7,643 nucleotides of DNA, taken from positions 1 through 7,643 of the forward strand of contig SKMT01000164.1 in assembly GCA_007120915.1 (NCBI GenBank), read 5' to 3'. This document shows, piece after piece, positions 1-6,453 of the stretch. Origin of the DNA: Myxococcales bacterium (lineage in GTDB: Bacteria > Myxococcota_A > Bradymonadia > Bradymonadales > Bradymonadaceae). Both the position numbers and the translations under genes were made by a program. Position 1 is the first letter of the stretch. Every line of letters begins with the position of its first letter. Below the pieces are notes generated by a model. That model searched no databases. It was not told the origin of the DNA and was given only the letters and a program-made list of their open reading frames with translations.

Positions 1-115
1 CCCAGGGGAAGGCGCCGGCGTCGAATTCGTAGGCGCAGCCGGTGGTGATGGTCACGGCCAGCAGTGCCACGGCGATCGTGGCGCGCCGTAGAAATTTTCT
101 GGTACGTCGTGTCAT
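1..115 (-). CDS. atpF: F-type ATP synthase subunit b, N-terminal part (runs off window)
   Basis: Only the first 38 codons are in the window. They read as a basic N-terminus (MTRRTRKFLRR), a hydrophobic stretch at about residues 13-25, then GC and a short polar segment ending ...DAGAFPW at the edge. Subunit b forms the peripheral stalk that holds the F1 head static against the Fo ring in the inner membrane. The assignment rests mainly on position, directly downstream of the b' gene on the same strand with a 58-bp gap. It is supported by the family habit, in deltaproteobacterial ATP synthases, of a second b subunit with a signal-peptide-like start followed by a PW motif just before the true membrane helix. 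The TTGC sequence resembles a lipobox, but the -3 residue is Thr rather than Leu, so lipoprotein processing is doubtful. No good Shine-Dalgarno sequence precedes the ATG. The membrane helix and coiled coil that would prove the call lie outside the window. Confidence 0.6.
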   Translation of the reverse strand, partial: MTRRTRKFLRRATIAVALLAVTITTGCAYEFDAGAFPW

Positions 116-173
116 CGGTACAATATCCGCTGTCAACGGTGAGGGAAACGTCGGAAAACGGGCCCGGGGCTCG

Positions 174-650
174 TCAGCTTTGCTCCGGGATTAGCCTGTC
201 GACCATCGCCTCGGCGAGTGTTTCGGCGCGCTGTTCGATGTCTTCGCGAGCCTTCTGGACATGCTCGTCGATGGTGGCGCGCTCTTCGGCGAGTTTGGCC
301 TCGATTTCCTCGCGTACTTCGTCGTGGATCTCGCGCTGTTCAGCCAGCCCCTGTTGGCGCAGCGATTCGCGCACTTCCTGGGCGTCGCGGCGAGCCTGAC
401 GGATGTTCTTTTCGTACTTCTTTTCGAGCACGTCGGCCTGGGCCCCCATCTCGCCGGCCTGTTCCTCGGAACCTCCGACGTTCTCTTCGCGAAGGTCCAG
501 CGTCTTCAGGTAGGGCCGATACAGGAGAAAGTGCAGCATGAACAGGGCGATCAAAAAGGCGCCCATCTGCACCAGGATGGTCCCGTCGACGTCGATGTAT
601 ACTCCCAGAATGGGGGAGGCTGCCATCGCAGATGTGGTCTCAACGATCAT
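174..650 (-). CDS. atpF': F-type ATP synthase subunit b' (peripheral stalk)
   Basis: This encodes a 158-residue protein with the classic b/b' plan. A short N-terminus leads into one transmembrane helix at about residues 25-43 (ILVQMGAFLIALFMLHFLL), then an Arg-Pro pair (R45-P46). From about residue 50 to 150 it is a long, highly charged, Glu/Arg/Lys/Gln-rich helix expected to form a coiled coil. It ends in an AEAMVDRLIPE-type tail. The protein would pair with the second b subunit as the heterodimeric peripheral stalk of ATP synthase in the inner membrane, with its soluble part contacting delta and F1. The next gene on the strand starts 58 bp downstream and looks like that partner, so the two probably form an operon with the F1 genes beyond the left edge. 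A weak AGGA lies about 11 bp before the ATG. Met9 is an alternative start, but the longer form is kept. The family call is firm. Whether it is named b or b' is convention. Confidence 0.88.
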   Translation of the reverse strand: MIVETTSAMAASPILGVYIDVDGTILVQMGAFLIALFMLHFLLYRPYLKTLDLREENVGGSEEQAGEMGAQADVLEKKYEKNIRQARRDAQEVRESLRQQGLAEQREIHDEVREEIEAKLAEERATIDEHVQKAREDIEQRAETLAEAMVDRLIPEQS

Positions 651-735
651 GGTCTGTCAGGTCCTGGTTCGGGAGGTTGTCCAGCCCCGCGATGTGGGCA
701 GTTTTGAAGCCACAGCCCGGGGCAAGCCGTGGCCC

Positions 736-764
736 GACTAGCACGCAGATTTCGAGGGTGTCAA
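736..764 (-). promoter_or_regulatory. Possible sigma-70-type promoter upstream of atpF'
   Basis: On the minus strand a perfect TTGACA (764-759) is followed 17 bp later by CTAGTC (741-736), a very poor -10 match. It sits about 90 bp upstream of the atpF' start, pointing into the operon, and directly beside the edge of the first heptamer array. The -35 match is the only strong element, so this is a weak prediction. Confidence 0.25.
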
Positions 765-769
765 GGATT

Positions 770-846
770 ACAGAGGACAGAAAACAGAGGACAGAACACA
801 GAGGACAGAAGACAGCGGGCAGAAGACAGAGGGCAGAAGTCAGATT
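770..846 (+). repeat. Degenerate heptamer tandem array (ACAGAGG/ACAGAAN), about 11 units
   Basis: Eleven consecutive 7-bp units can be read in register from 770 to 846: ACAGAGG, ACAGAAA, ACAGAGG, ACAGAAC, ACAGAGG, ACAGAAG, ACAGCGG, GCAGAAG, ACAGAGG, GCAGAAG, TCAGATT. The central CAG is kept in every unit. The last two positions alternate mostly between GG and AA/AG, giving a hidden 14-bp period. The units are more decayed towards the right. The array lies between the ATP synthase operon and sucA and codes for nothing sensible. Confidence 0.9.
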
Positions 847-1011
847 TTCCCTCAATCGTCAGCGCCAGATTCCGGGTTGTGTGCCAACACACAGGTTGCG
901 CCCGGGGGCTAAACAGGTGCCGCGATGACGCTCGATAAGAGCTGTAAGTAAAATGAAAAAGTTCGATTGCTGCGACCACTCGTCTGCGAAGCTAAATCGT
1001 ACCGGGGGTTG

Positions 1012-1046
1012 TCTGTCTTCTGTCCTCTGTTTTCTGTCTTCTGAAC
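1012..1046 (-). repeat. Second heptamer array, same family, opposite orientation
   Basis: Five units are read on the plus strand as TCTGTCT, TCTGTCC, TCTGTTT, TCTGTCT, TCTGAAC. Their reverse complement is the NNACAGA heptamer of the array at 770-846. Positions 1018-1038 are an exact 21-base reverse complement of 776-796, so the two arrays could pair as the arms of a long hairpin around about 221 bp. Confidence 0.88.
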
Positions 1047-1051
1047 TCCGG

Positions 1052-1079
1052 TTGACCGCCGCGTGTGCATACGTATCCT
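1052..1079 (+). promoter_or_regulatory. Candidate promoter for sucA
   Basis: TTGACC (1052-1057; five of six bases match TTGACA) is followed after 16 bp by TATCCT (1074-1079; four of six match TATAAT). Transcription would begin near 1086, about 50 bp before the proposed GTG start of sucA. It begins just after the second heptamer array. The match is by eye only. Confidence 0.4.
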
Positions 1080-1081
1080 CG

Positions 1082-1099
1082 GGGCCCGTTACCGGGCCC
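1082..1099 (+). promoter_or_regulatory. GC-rich leader hairpin upstream of sucA
   Basis: GGGCCCG (1082-1088) and CGGGCCC (1093-1099) form a perfect seven-pair stem with a TTAC loop. A T-rich stretch (TTGTTTTATTG) follows about five bases later. It would lie at the extreme 5' end of a transcript from the candidate promoter at 1052-1079. It might stabilise the 5' end or act as a weak attenuator. No leader peptide or riboswitch core was recognised. Confidence 0.4.
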
Positions 1100-1136
1100 G
1101 CCGGTTGTTTTATTGCCATTACCGAGTGCAAGTGCC

Positions 1137-4055
1137 GTGACACAACAAAACGATTCGAAGTCTTCTTCGCCCCGCGACGGTGAGCATGCCGACGACGGCC
1201 AGTTGTCTGGCGAAAACGTCGCATTCATCGAGCAATTGTATCAGCGGTATCTCGAAGATCCGGATGCTGTGGATGCAAGCTGGCACGAGTTCTTTGAGCA
1301 ATACGCTCAGGAGGGGGTACCTCCCAATGGGGACCGGCCGGCGTTTCGGCCCCGTTCGATCTTTGAGTCCGCGCCGGGAGCTCGGCCGGCAGAAGCCGAT
1401 CCGGTGTTTGTGGATCGGCTCGAGGGCATCACGGTACGAGCCCCGGGGCGCACCAAGGGGTTTGCTGCCAGTGTGGAGGCGATGGTGCGGGCGTTTCGTC
1501 TGCACGGGCATTTGATCGCCACCATCGATCCGCTGGGGCGTGACCGATCGACGTCACCTCCGGAGTTGGAGCCTCGGCTCTACGGGCTGAAAGAAGAGGA
1601 CATGGATGCCCAGGTACATTACGAGCCGTTGTTTGGCTCCGAAAAAGTGTCACTGCGCCGTCTGATCGAGCGGCTGCAGGAGCTGTACTGCGGACACATC
1701 GGAGTAGAGTACCAGAATATTCCAGGCTCCCAGGCGCGCACCTGGCTGCGCGAGCAGATCGAGAGCCACGACTACGCAGAGCTGGACGGGGATCGCGACC
1801 GGCGGCTGATTCTCGAAAAGCTGTATGACGCCGATGCGTTCGAGACATTTCTGGACAAGAAATACGTCGGTGCGAAGCGGTTTTCGCTCACCGGGGGAGA
1901 TGCGTTGATCCCGATGCTGTCGATGCTTCTGGAGGAGGCGGGGCAGTTGGGGGTTGAGGAGTTTGTGATTGGGATGGCCCACCGGGGTCGGCTCAATGTG
2001 TTGCACAACATTATGGGCAAACCCGCCGAGGCGATGCTCTCGGAGTTCGAGAAGGTGGAGACGCCCGAAAAATACGTCGGCTCCAGCGACGTGAAGTACC
2101 ACATGGGCTACTCCAATGACTACGTCACGCGCGACGGGGAGGAGATTCACCTGTCGTTGTGCTTCAATCCCAGCCACCTGGAGTCGGTGAATCCGGTGGC
2201 GCTGGGCAGGGTGCGTGCGAAGCAGGACCGTCTGGGTCAGCCGGAGGCCACCCAGAAGTTGGTTCCCCTTCTGATGCACGGTGATGCGGCGTTTATGGGC
2301 CAGGGGATCAACGCGGAGACACTGAACCTGGCGCGGGTGCCGGGCTATCACGTCGGTGGGGCGATCCACGTTGTGATCAACAACCAGATCGGGTTTACCA
2401 CCGAACCCGAAGAGGGACGCTCCACCACGTATGCCACGGACGTGGCGAAGATGCTGGAAGTGCCGATCTTCCATGTCAACGCCAACGATCCGGAGGCATG
2501 TGCGCGGGTGATGAAGCTGGCGATTCGGTATCGGCAACTGTTCAACGAAGATGTGATCGTCGATTTCGTCTGCTACCGCCAGTACGGACACAACGAGGGT
2601 GATGAGCCTCGGTTTACCCAGCCGGAGATGTACGAGCTGATCGATGAGGCCACATCCGTGCGCGAGATGTACACCGAGAAGCTGCTCGACGACGAGGTGG
2701 TCAGCGACGAGGACGCCGAACAGATGTGGGACGAGCGCATGGACCGGTACAACGAGGTGTTCCGGGTGGTGCGGGAGTCTCCCAACCGCAAGACCGTCGC
2801 GTCGATGGAGGGGCTGTGGGAGGACTACCGGGGCGGTGAGTTGTCACCGGACTCGCTGGTGGAGTCGCACATCGATGAGGAGGAGTTTGAACAGTTGGGG
2901 CTCAAGCTCGCAGAGTTGCCCGAGGATGTGAACGCTCATCGTACTCTGCGTCGGTTGTTCAAACAGCGAAAGGCGGTTGCCAAAGGAGAGAAGGAAGCAG
3001 ACTGGGGTACCGCCGAAGCGCTGGCGTTTGCCAGCCTGGTCACCCGGGGCACGCCGATTCGTATGACCGGCCAGGACTCGATCCGAGGTACCTTCAGCCA
3101 CCGGCACGCAGCGGTAAGTGACCAGGAGACCGGTGCCCGGTACTGGCCGATTCGCAACCTGAGCGACGATCAGGCGGACGTCGAAATCTACAACTCCGTG
3201 TTGTCCGAGGCCGGCGTGGTGGGCTTTGAGTACGGATACAGCCTCGATTCGCCGGACGCGCTGGTGTTGTGGGAGGCGCAGTTCGGGGACTTCGTCAACG
3301 GCGCTCAGATTATCATCGACCAGTTCATCAGCTCCGGGGAGGACAAGTGGAAGCGACTCAGCGGGCTGGTGATGCTTCTGCCCCACGGCTACGAGGGACA
3401 GGGCCCGGAGCACTCCTCGGCGCGGCTGGAGCGGTTTCTGCAGCTGTGCTGCGGCAACAACATGTACGTATGCAACCTGACGACGCCGGCGCAGTACTTC
3501 CACGTGTTGCGCCGCCAGATCATCCACCCGGCGAGAAAACCGCTGGTGATCATGACTCCGAAGAGTCTGCTTCGCCACGCCGAAGCGACGAGCAGCATTG
3601 AGGATTTCACGGATCGCACCTTCGAGCCGATCATCGGAGAGAAGCGCGACATCGTGGATGAGGACTCGGTGCGTCGCGTGCTGATGTGTTCGGGCAAGGT
3701 GTACTACGACCTGACGGCCCACGCTGAAGAGCATGACATCGACGATGTGGCGATCGTGCGCGTGGAGCAGTATCACCCGCTGGACCGCAAGGCGCTGGAC
3801 GCGGCGGTCGAGAAGTTTCCGGACGATGCCGAGCTGGTGTGGATGCAGGAGGAGCCCCAGAACATGGGGGCATGGCACTACATCTACCCGCGGCTGGTGG
3901 AGATCTTCGGCACGGACCGGATGCCCAAATACATCGGGCGAAAGGCGGCGGCGAGCCCGGCGACCGGGGCGTATGCGAGCCACAAATACGAGCAGGACAA
4001 GATTGTGGAGGCGGCGTTTTCGGAGGGGCCGGCTGAGGAAGCGGAGCTTCCGTAG
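1137..4055 (+). CDS. sucA: 2-oxoglutarate dehydrogenase E1 component
   Basis: This thiamin-diphosphate enzyme decarboxylates 2-oxoglutarate and passes the succinyl group to the lipoyl arm of E2 in the TCA cycle; it is cytosolic. From the GTG start it is 972 residues, within the usual 900-1000. The N-terminal helix motif (about residues 30-55, FIEQLYQRYLEDP) is the E2-binding type. The E1 core has GMAHRGRLNVL with His282, CFNPSHLE with His347, and the ThDP/Mg motif from G382-D383 to N415-N416 (GDAAF...NNQIGFTT). The transketolase-like C-terminal half has SHRHA (His655, His657) and LPHGYEGQGPEHSSAR (His750). All signature residues appear present and no frameshift is seen. The open frame extends upstream to an ATG at 1065, but that part covers the likely promoter and hairpin and reads as Pro-rich nonsense. 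GTG at 1137, giving MTQQNDSK..., is preferred although no clear Shine-Dalgarno site precedes it. No sucB follows; the next 320 bp are repeats. Confidence 0.96.
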   Translation: MTQQNDSKSSSPRDGEHADDGQLSGENVAFIEQLYQRYLEDPDAVDASWHEFFEQYAQEGVPPNGDRPAFRPRSIFESAPGARPAEADPVFVDRLEGITVRAPGRTKGFAASVEAMVRAFRLHGHLIATIDPLGRDRSTSPPELEPRLYGLKEEDMDAQVHYEPLFGSEKVSLRRLIERLQELYCGHIGVEYQNIPGSQARTWLREQIESHDYAELDGDRDRRLILEKLYDADAFETFLDKKYVGAKRFSLTGGDALIPMLSMLLEEAGQLGVEEFVIGMAHRGRLNVLHNIMGKPAEAMLSEFEKVETPEKYVGSSDVKYHMGYSNDYVTRDGEEIHLSLCFNPSHLESVNPVALGRVRAKQDRLGQPEATQKLVPLLMHGDAAFMGQGINAETLNLARVPGYHVGGAIHVVINNQIGFTTEPEEGRSTTYATDVAKMLEVPIFHVNANDPEACARVMKLAIRYRQLFNEDVIVDFVCYRQYGHNEGDEPRFTQPEMYELIDEATSVREMYTEKLLDDEVVSDEDAEQMWDERMDRYNEVFRVVRESPNRKTVASMEGLWEDYRGGELSPDSLVESHIDEEEFEQLGLKLAELPEDVNAHRTLRRLFKQRKAVAKGEKEADWGTAEALAFASLVTRGTPIRMTGQDSIRGTFSHRHAAVSDQETGARYWPIRNLSDDQADVEIYNSVLSEAGVVGFEYGYSLDSPDALVLWEAQFGDFVNGAQIIIDQFISSGEDKWKRLSGLVMLLPHGYEGQGPEHSSARLERFLQLCCGNNMYVCNLTTPAQYFHVLRRQIIHPARKPLVIMTPKSLLRHAEATSSIEDFTDRTFEPIIGEKRDIVDEDSVRRVLMCSGKVYYDLTAHAEEHDIDDVAIVRVEQYHPLDRKALDAAVEKFPDDAELVWMQEEPQNMGAWHYIYPRLVEIFGTDRMPKYIGRKAAASPATGAYASHKYEQDKIVEAAFSEGPAEEAELP

Positions 4056-4061
4056 GTGGGA

Positions 4062-4146
4062 CTCTTCTGGTGTGCGACGGGCCCCTCCGCCTGCGCTTCG
4101 CTTCGGCACCTCCCCGGCGAATCCGGGGAGGGAAGCCGTGCTGGTT
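4062..4146 (+). repeat. Structured intergenic repeat, type 1, copy A
   Basis: This copy begins with CTCTTCTGGTGTGCG seven bases after the sucA stop and ends near GAAGCCGTGCTGG. It carries CCCCTCCGCC, then GCTTCGGCACC, then a perfect nine-pair hairpin: CCTCCCCGG at 4109-4117, loop CGAAT, CCGGGGAGG at 4123-4131. It is non-coding. No T-run follows the hairpin, so it is not a classical intrinsic terminator, though it could protect the 3' end of the sucA message. Confidence 0.88.
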
Positions 4147-4156
4147 TCTACCGTTG

Positions 4157-4233
4157 CTGGTTTGCGACGGGCCCCTCCGCCTGCGCTTCGCTTCGGCACC
4201 TCCCCGGCGAATCCGGGGAGGGAAGCCGTGCAG
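4157..4233 (+). repeat. Structured intergenic repeat, type 1, copy B
   Basis: This is a direct copy of A at a 90-bp period, identical from GCGACGGG through GAAGCCGTGC. The nine-pair hairpin is at 4199-4207 and 4213-4221. The upstream flank differs slightly (CTGGTTTGCG instead of CTGGTGTGCG), and the downstream end reads GCAGC rather than GCTGG. Near-identity suggests a recent tandem duplication. Confidence 0.88.
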
Positions 4234-4280
4234 CTTTGCACCGAGATTGGTTTATGACGTGAACCCGTAACGGTGGAGGG

Positions 4281-4363
4281 CTGCACGGCTTTCCTCCCCA
4301 CGAGGAACGAGTGGGGAGGTGCCGAACGAATGTGAGGCGGAGGGGCACCTCGCACATCAGAAG
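4281..4363 (-). repeat. Structured intergenic repeat, type 2, copy C (inverted)
   Basis: On the minus strand this starts CTTCTGATGTGCG and ends AAGCCGTGCAG. It matches the copies at 6561-6754 rather than A and B in its middle segment (CCTCACATTCGTTCGG) and in its stem (CCTCCCCAC with GTGGGGAGG, plus-strand 4293-4301 and 4311-4319). A second short stem, AGGTGCC with GGCACCT, is possible. It stops 15 bp short of the stop codon of the neighbouring minus-strand gene and faces copy B head to head. Confidence 0.86.
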
Positions 4364-4378
4364 CGATACGCCACCCAC

Positions 4379-4990
4379 TCAGAACCGCCCCTGCCAGCCT
4401 GCGGTGACGCCCCACCGATCAGTGGCAGGTTCGGCGACAGGCTGGAGCGTGGGAGTGATCTGAGCTTCGGTACCGTTGTCGCGTTGACGGTGGGCAGCCT
4501 GCATGTGATAGCCAACGACGGTGCCGGCGACAGCTCCCAGCACAAATCCACCGAACAAACCGGGGCCGGCGAGCAGATCGGAGTCGGGTACGGCCATGGA
4601 GACGCCGATCATCGTGCCCAGCCCTATAAACGCGCCTGCCGGCCCGCCCAGATGAGCGCCGAGTCGCTGGCGCGGGTAGCCGCGGGCGGTGCCGATCATG
4701 TTGACGGGAATCGGAGCCAGAATGGGGAGTGCGCCTATCAGCAAGCCGGCGCCGAGCATCACATCGAAGGGGACAGTTCCCTCAGCGGTAGGGAGGTTGC
4801 GGGCCATGATAACGCCTGCACCGACGGAAAGCCCGGCGGCAACGCCTGCGGCGCCCAGCGATTGCAGCGCCACCGTCTGTCCGTCGTAGGCGGGGGGCGG
4901 TTCGGGTTCATCCGCTGCGACGGGAAAAGCGATCAGTGCGACGGCCAGAAGTACAGCCGCGAATACGGTCGGGTGTCTGTGCAACGTCAT
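4379..4990 (-). CDS. Exported glycine-zipper protein, paralog 1 (unknown function)
   Basis: This is a 203-residue protein of no family recognised here. A signal peptide (hydrophobic core about residues 8-22) probably ends at VAA|DE after residue 26, followed by a Pro/Glu-rich linker and the shared motif YDGQTVALQSL. Hydrophobic Gly/Ala-rich segments follow. They include a glycine zipper at G111-G115-G119 and a second, four-Gly zipper at G148-G152-G156-G160 leading into YHMQA. The polar tail has ITPTLQP and ends DRWGVTAGWQGRF; an amphipathic last stretch with terminal Phe is typical of outer-membrane proteins. The start chosen is the ATG at 4990, with GGAGG seven bases upstream, rather than the longer frame from 5017. 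It is 47 bp downstream of the second paralog and probably co-transcribed with it. It is closest to the paralog at 5816-6421. Glycine-zipper proteins of the envelope are the nearest general analogy. Confidence 0.85.
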   Translation of the reverse strand: MTLHRHPTVFAAVLLAVALIAFPVAADEPEPPPAYDGQTVALQSLGAAGVAAGLSVGAGVIMARNLPTAEGTVPFDVMLGAGLLIGALPILAPIPVNMIGTARGYPRQRLGAHLGGPAGAFIGLGTMIGVSMAVPDSDLLAGPGLFGGFVLGAVAGTVVGYHMQAAHRQRDNGTEAQITPTLQPVAEPATDRWGVTAGWQGRF

Positions 4991-5037
4991 TGCATACCTC
5001 CATCGTTGGTAAACCATTCACTCATCAATTCATCCGT

Positions 5038-5664
5038 TCAAAACCGCCCCTGCCACCCGACGGTGAGAGTCCACTCGTCGCGCTGCGGATCGATCTCGGG
5101 TGAGATCATGGGGGTGACGCCAGTTGCCGCTGATTCGGCGGGGTCACGGTTTTGCCGCATGCTCGCCTGGGTGTGATAGCCGATGACGCTGCCAGCGACG
5201 ATACCACCGAAGTAACCAAAGAGTGCAATCTCCGCGTAGAGGCTGGTTGCGCGCGGAGCGACGAGGGCGGCGGAAAGGGTCAGCAGGGGGATTGCCAGGC
5301 TGCCGGCTATCCCGCCGAGTTGAGCGCCCAGATACTGGTTGGGATACCCCGAGAGGTTGCCCACGAGGTTGACGCTCAGCGGTACCAGAAGCGGGGCGGA
5401 TGCGGCGGTGGCCAGGCTGGCGCGATACGACCAGATCGCACCGGGCTCGGCGGCTCGTTTGTCCCGGATATGACGTCCCATCAGCGTCAGAGAGCCAATG
5501 GCGAGGCCGGTGGACACGCCAAGCCCAACCCCGGTTTGAATGATCGTTGGCGCCGGTTGGTATGGCTCCGGGGGTTCGACGCCCGTGTCGGCGGCCAGGG
5601 GCAGGGCCGTGAAGGTGACGGCGGCGATAATGACTGTGATAGTAAGGTGTTTGACGGTGGTCAT
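5038..5664 (-). CDS. Exported glycine-zipper protein, paralog 2 (unknown function)
   Basis: This 208-residue protein has the same plan as its neighbours but is the most diverged of the three intact copies. The signal peptide has a core at about residues 8-22 and likely cleavage LAA|DT after residue 25. A Pro-rich linker follows, without the DGQTVALQSL motif. It carries LSVNLVGNLSGYPNQYLGAQLGG with the zipper G113-G117-G121. A second zipper, G150-G154-G158-G162, leads to YHTQASMRQNRD. The C-terminus is QRDEWTLTVGWQGRF, which reads well as a final beta strand with a terminal aromatic residue. No clear Shine-Dalgarno sequence precedes the ATG at 5664, so the start is less certain than for the others. 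The shared features support export to the periplasm or outer membrane. The function is not known. Confidence 0.83.
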   Translation of the reverse strand: MTTVKHLTITVIIAAVTFTALPLAADTGVEPPEPYQPAPTIIQTGVGLGVSTGLAIGSLTLMGRHIRDKRAAEPGAIWSYRASLATAASAPLLVPLSVNLVGNLSGYPNQYLGAQLGGIAGSLAIPLLTLSAALVAPRATSLYAEIALFGYFGGIVAGSVIGYHTQASMRQNRDPAESAATGVTPMISPEIDPQRDEWTLTVGWQGRF

Positions 5665-5815
5665 GGCATCGGGGGGCGGCGATGTATTCGCTGCAATTCA
5701 GTGCTGAAACATTCTCGCCTACGATGTTGCAAGGGCTGTTCCGGCGGAAACGCCCCGGATACGGCGGTGGAGGCGGACAAGCTCATCCCCGGGCGTGGAG
5801 GTGTTGTACTCCAGC

Positions 5816-6421
5816 TTAAAACCGTCCCTGCCACCCGGCGGTGAAGCCCCAGCGGTCGGTGTCGGGTTCGGCAAAAGGTTTCAGCATGGGAGTGATCTGT
5901 GCTTCCGTTTCATCGTCTCGGTTTTGGCGCATGCTGGCCTGGATGTGATAGCCGATGACGCTGCCGGCGGTGGCACCGACCAGGAATCCACCGGCGGCTC
6001 CCATCAGCGCCAGGATGCTGTCGCCTGAGGCGGCGAGGATGGCACCGGTGGCGGCACCGACGGCGAAGCTGCCGGCCAATGCACCCAGGTGAGCGCCGGC
6101 GTACTGGTTGGGATATCCGCGGGCGTTGCCGACCAGGTTGGTGGGGATTGGAGCCAGAACGGGGGTTAGCTGAAACAGCAGGCCGGCGGCTCCGGTATAG
6201 GAAGTGCCGTAGCTGCCGGCCGGAGTCGGCATGGTCAAAAGCGCCCAGGAACCCACCGCAAGGGCGGTGGTGGTACCGCCAGCGGCCAGCGACTGAAGAG
6301 CCACGGTCTGGCCGTCGTACGGCGGCGGTGGTTCGGAGTCGTCGGCGGTGACGGGGGAGGCGATCAGTGTGGTTGCCAGAATTACGGCCGCGAGTACAGG
6401 CGCGTGGTTGCCCGGGGTCAT
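5816..6421 (-). CDS. Exported glycine-zipper protein, paralog 3 (unknown function)
   Basis: This 201-residue protein is the closest relative of the one at 4379-4990: both have PPPPYDGQTVALQSL-like starts and TEAQITPxLxPxAEPxTDRW tails. The signal peptide probably ends VTA|DD after residue 26. The central motif is APIPTNLVGNARGYPNQYAG. The glycine zippers are at G109-G113-G117 and G145-G149-G153-G157, followed by YHIQASMRQNRD and the terminal GWQGRF. The start at 6421 is chosen because GAGGT lies six bases upstream. The frame is open to 6481, but that extension overlaps the tail of a degenerate fourth copy. It is first in the run of three intact paralogs and is separated from the second by about 150 bp. 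Confidence 0.85.
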   Translation of the reverse strand: MTPGNHAPVLAAVILATTLIASPVTADDSEPPPPYDGQTVALQSLAAGGTTTALAVGSWALLTMPTPAGSYGTSYTGAAGLLFQLTPVLAPIPTNLVGNARGYPNQYAGAHLGALAGSFAVGAATGAILAASGDSILALMGAAGGFLVGATAGSVIGYHIQASMRQNRDDETEAQITPMLKPFAEPDTDRWGFTAGWQGRF

Positions 6422-6453
6422 CGAATACCTCAGCGGGTTTGTGGCCCGTCGGT

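Larger units (their letters stand above)
651..1136. other. Divergent intergenic region between atpF' and sucA
   Basis: This stretch has no credible gene. Open frames here are short, and their translations are dominated by the heptamer repeats. It holds a possible promoter for the ATP synthase operon, two heptamer arrays in opposite orientation, and a candidate sucA promoter with a leader hairpin. Between the arrays there is a further potential fold at 872-905: an inner stem of six pairs (878-883 with 888-893, loop CCAA) within an outer five-pair stem (872-876 with 901-905). Nothing else recognisable was seen between about 906 and 1011. Confidence 0.7.

Noticed and set aside
116..140. TTGACA followed by TATTGT just before atpF on the minus strand as a promoter
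   Set aside because: The spacing between the two boxes is far too short (about 7 bp), and the site lies in the short gap of a probable operon.
1650..2591. Minus-strand open frame (313 codons) inside sucA
   Set aside because: It is antisense to the best-conserved ThDP domain of sucA. High GC bias at third positions leaves such shadow frames open.
4056..4262. Open frame containing a repeated ATGPSACASLRHLPGE peptide
   Set aside because: The peptide repeat is just the translation of the 90-bp DNA repeat, and the DNA hairpin explains the conservation better than a protein.
2844..4415. Long minus-strand open frame (523 codons) across the end of sucA and the repeats
   Set aside because: It lies antisense to the conserved C-terminal half of sucA and passes through non-coding repeats. 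Its translation is Arg/His-rich low-complexity sequence with no recognisable domain.
5012..5040. Possible decayed heptamers (GATGAAT, TGATGAG, TGAATGG on the minus strand) between paralogs 2 and 1
   Set aside because: There are only three loosely similar units, too few to separate from chance.
5738..5760. Small GC hairpin (GGCG-GAAA-CGCC) between paralogs 3 and 2 as a terminator
   Set aside because: It has a four-pair core and no T-run on the minus strand; nothing supports termination there.
4319..5844. Plus-strand open frames opposite the exported paralogs (285 and 230 codons)
   Set aside because: The minus strand has Shine-Dalgarno sites, signal peptides and motifs conserved among three paralogs. 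The plus-strand frames share only what antisense of those motifs would force.
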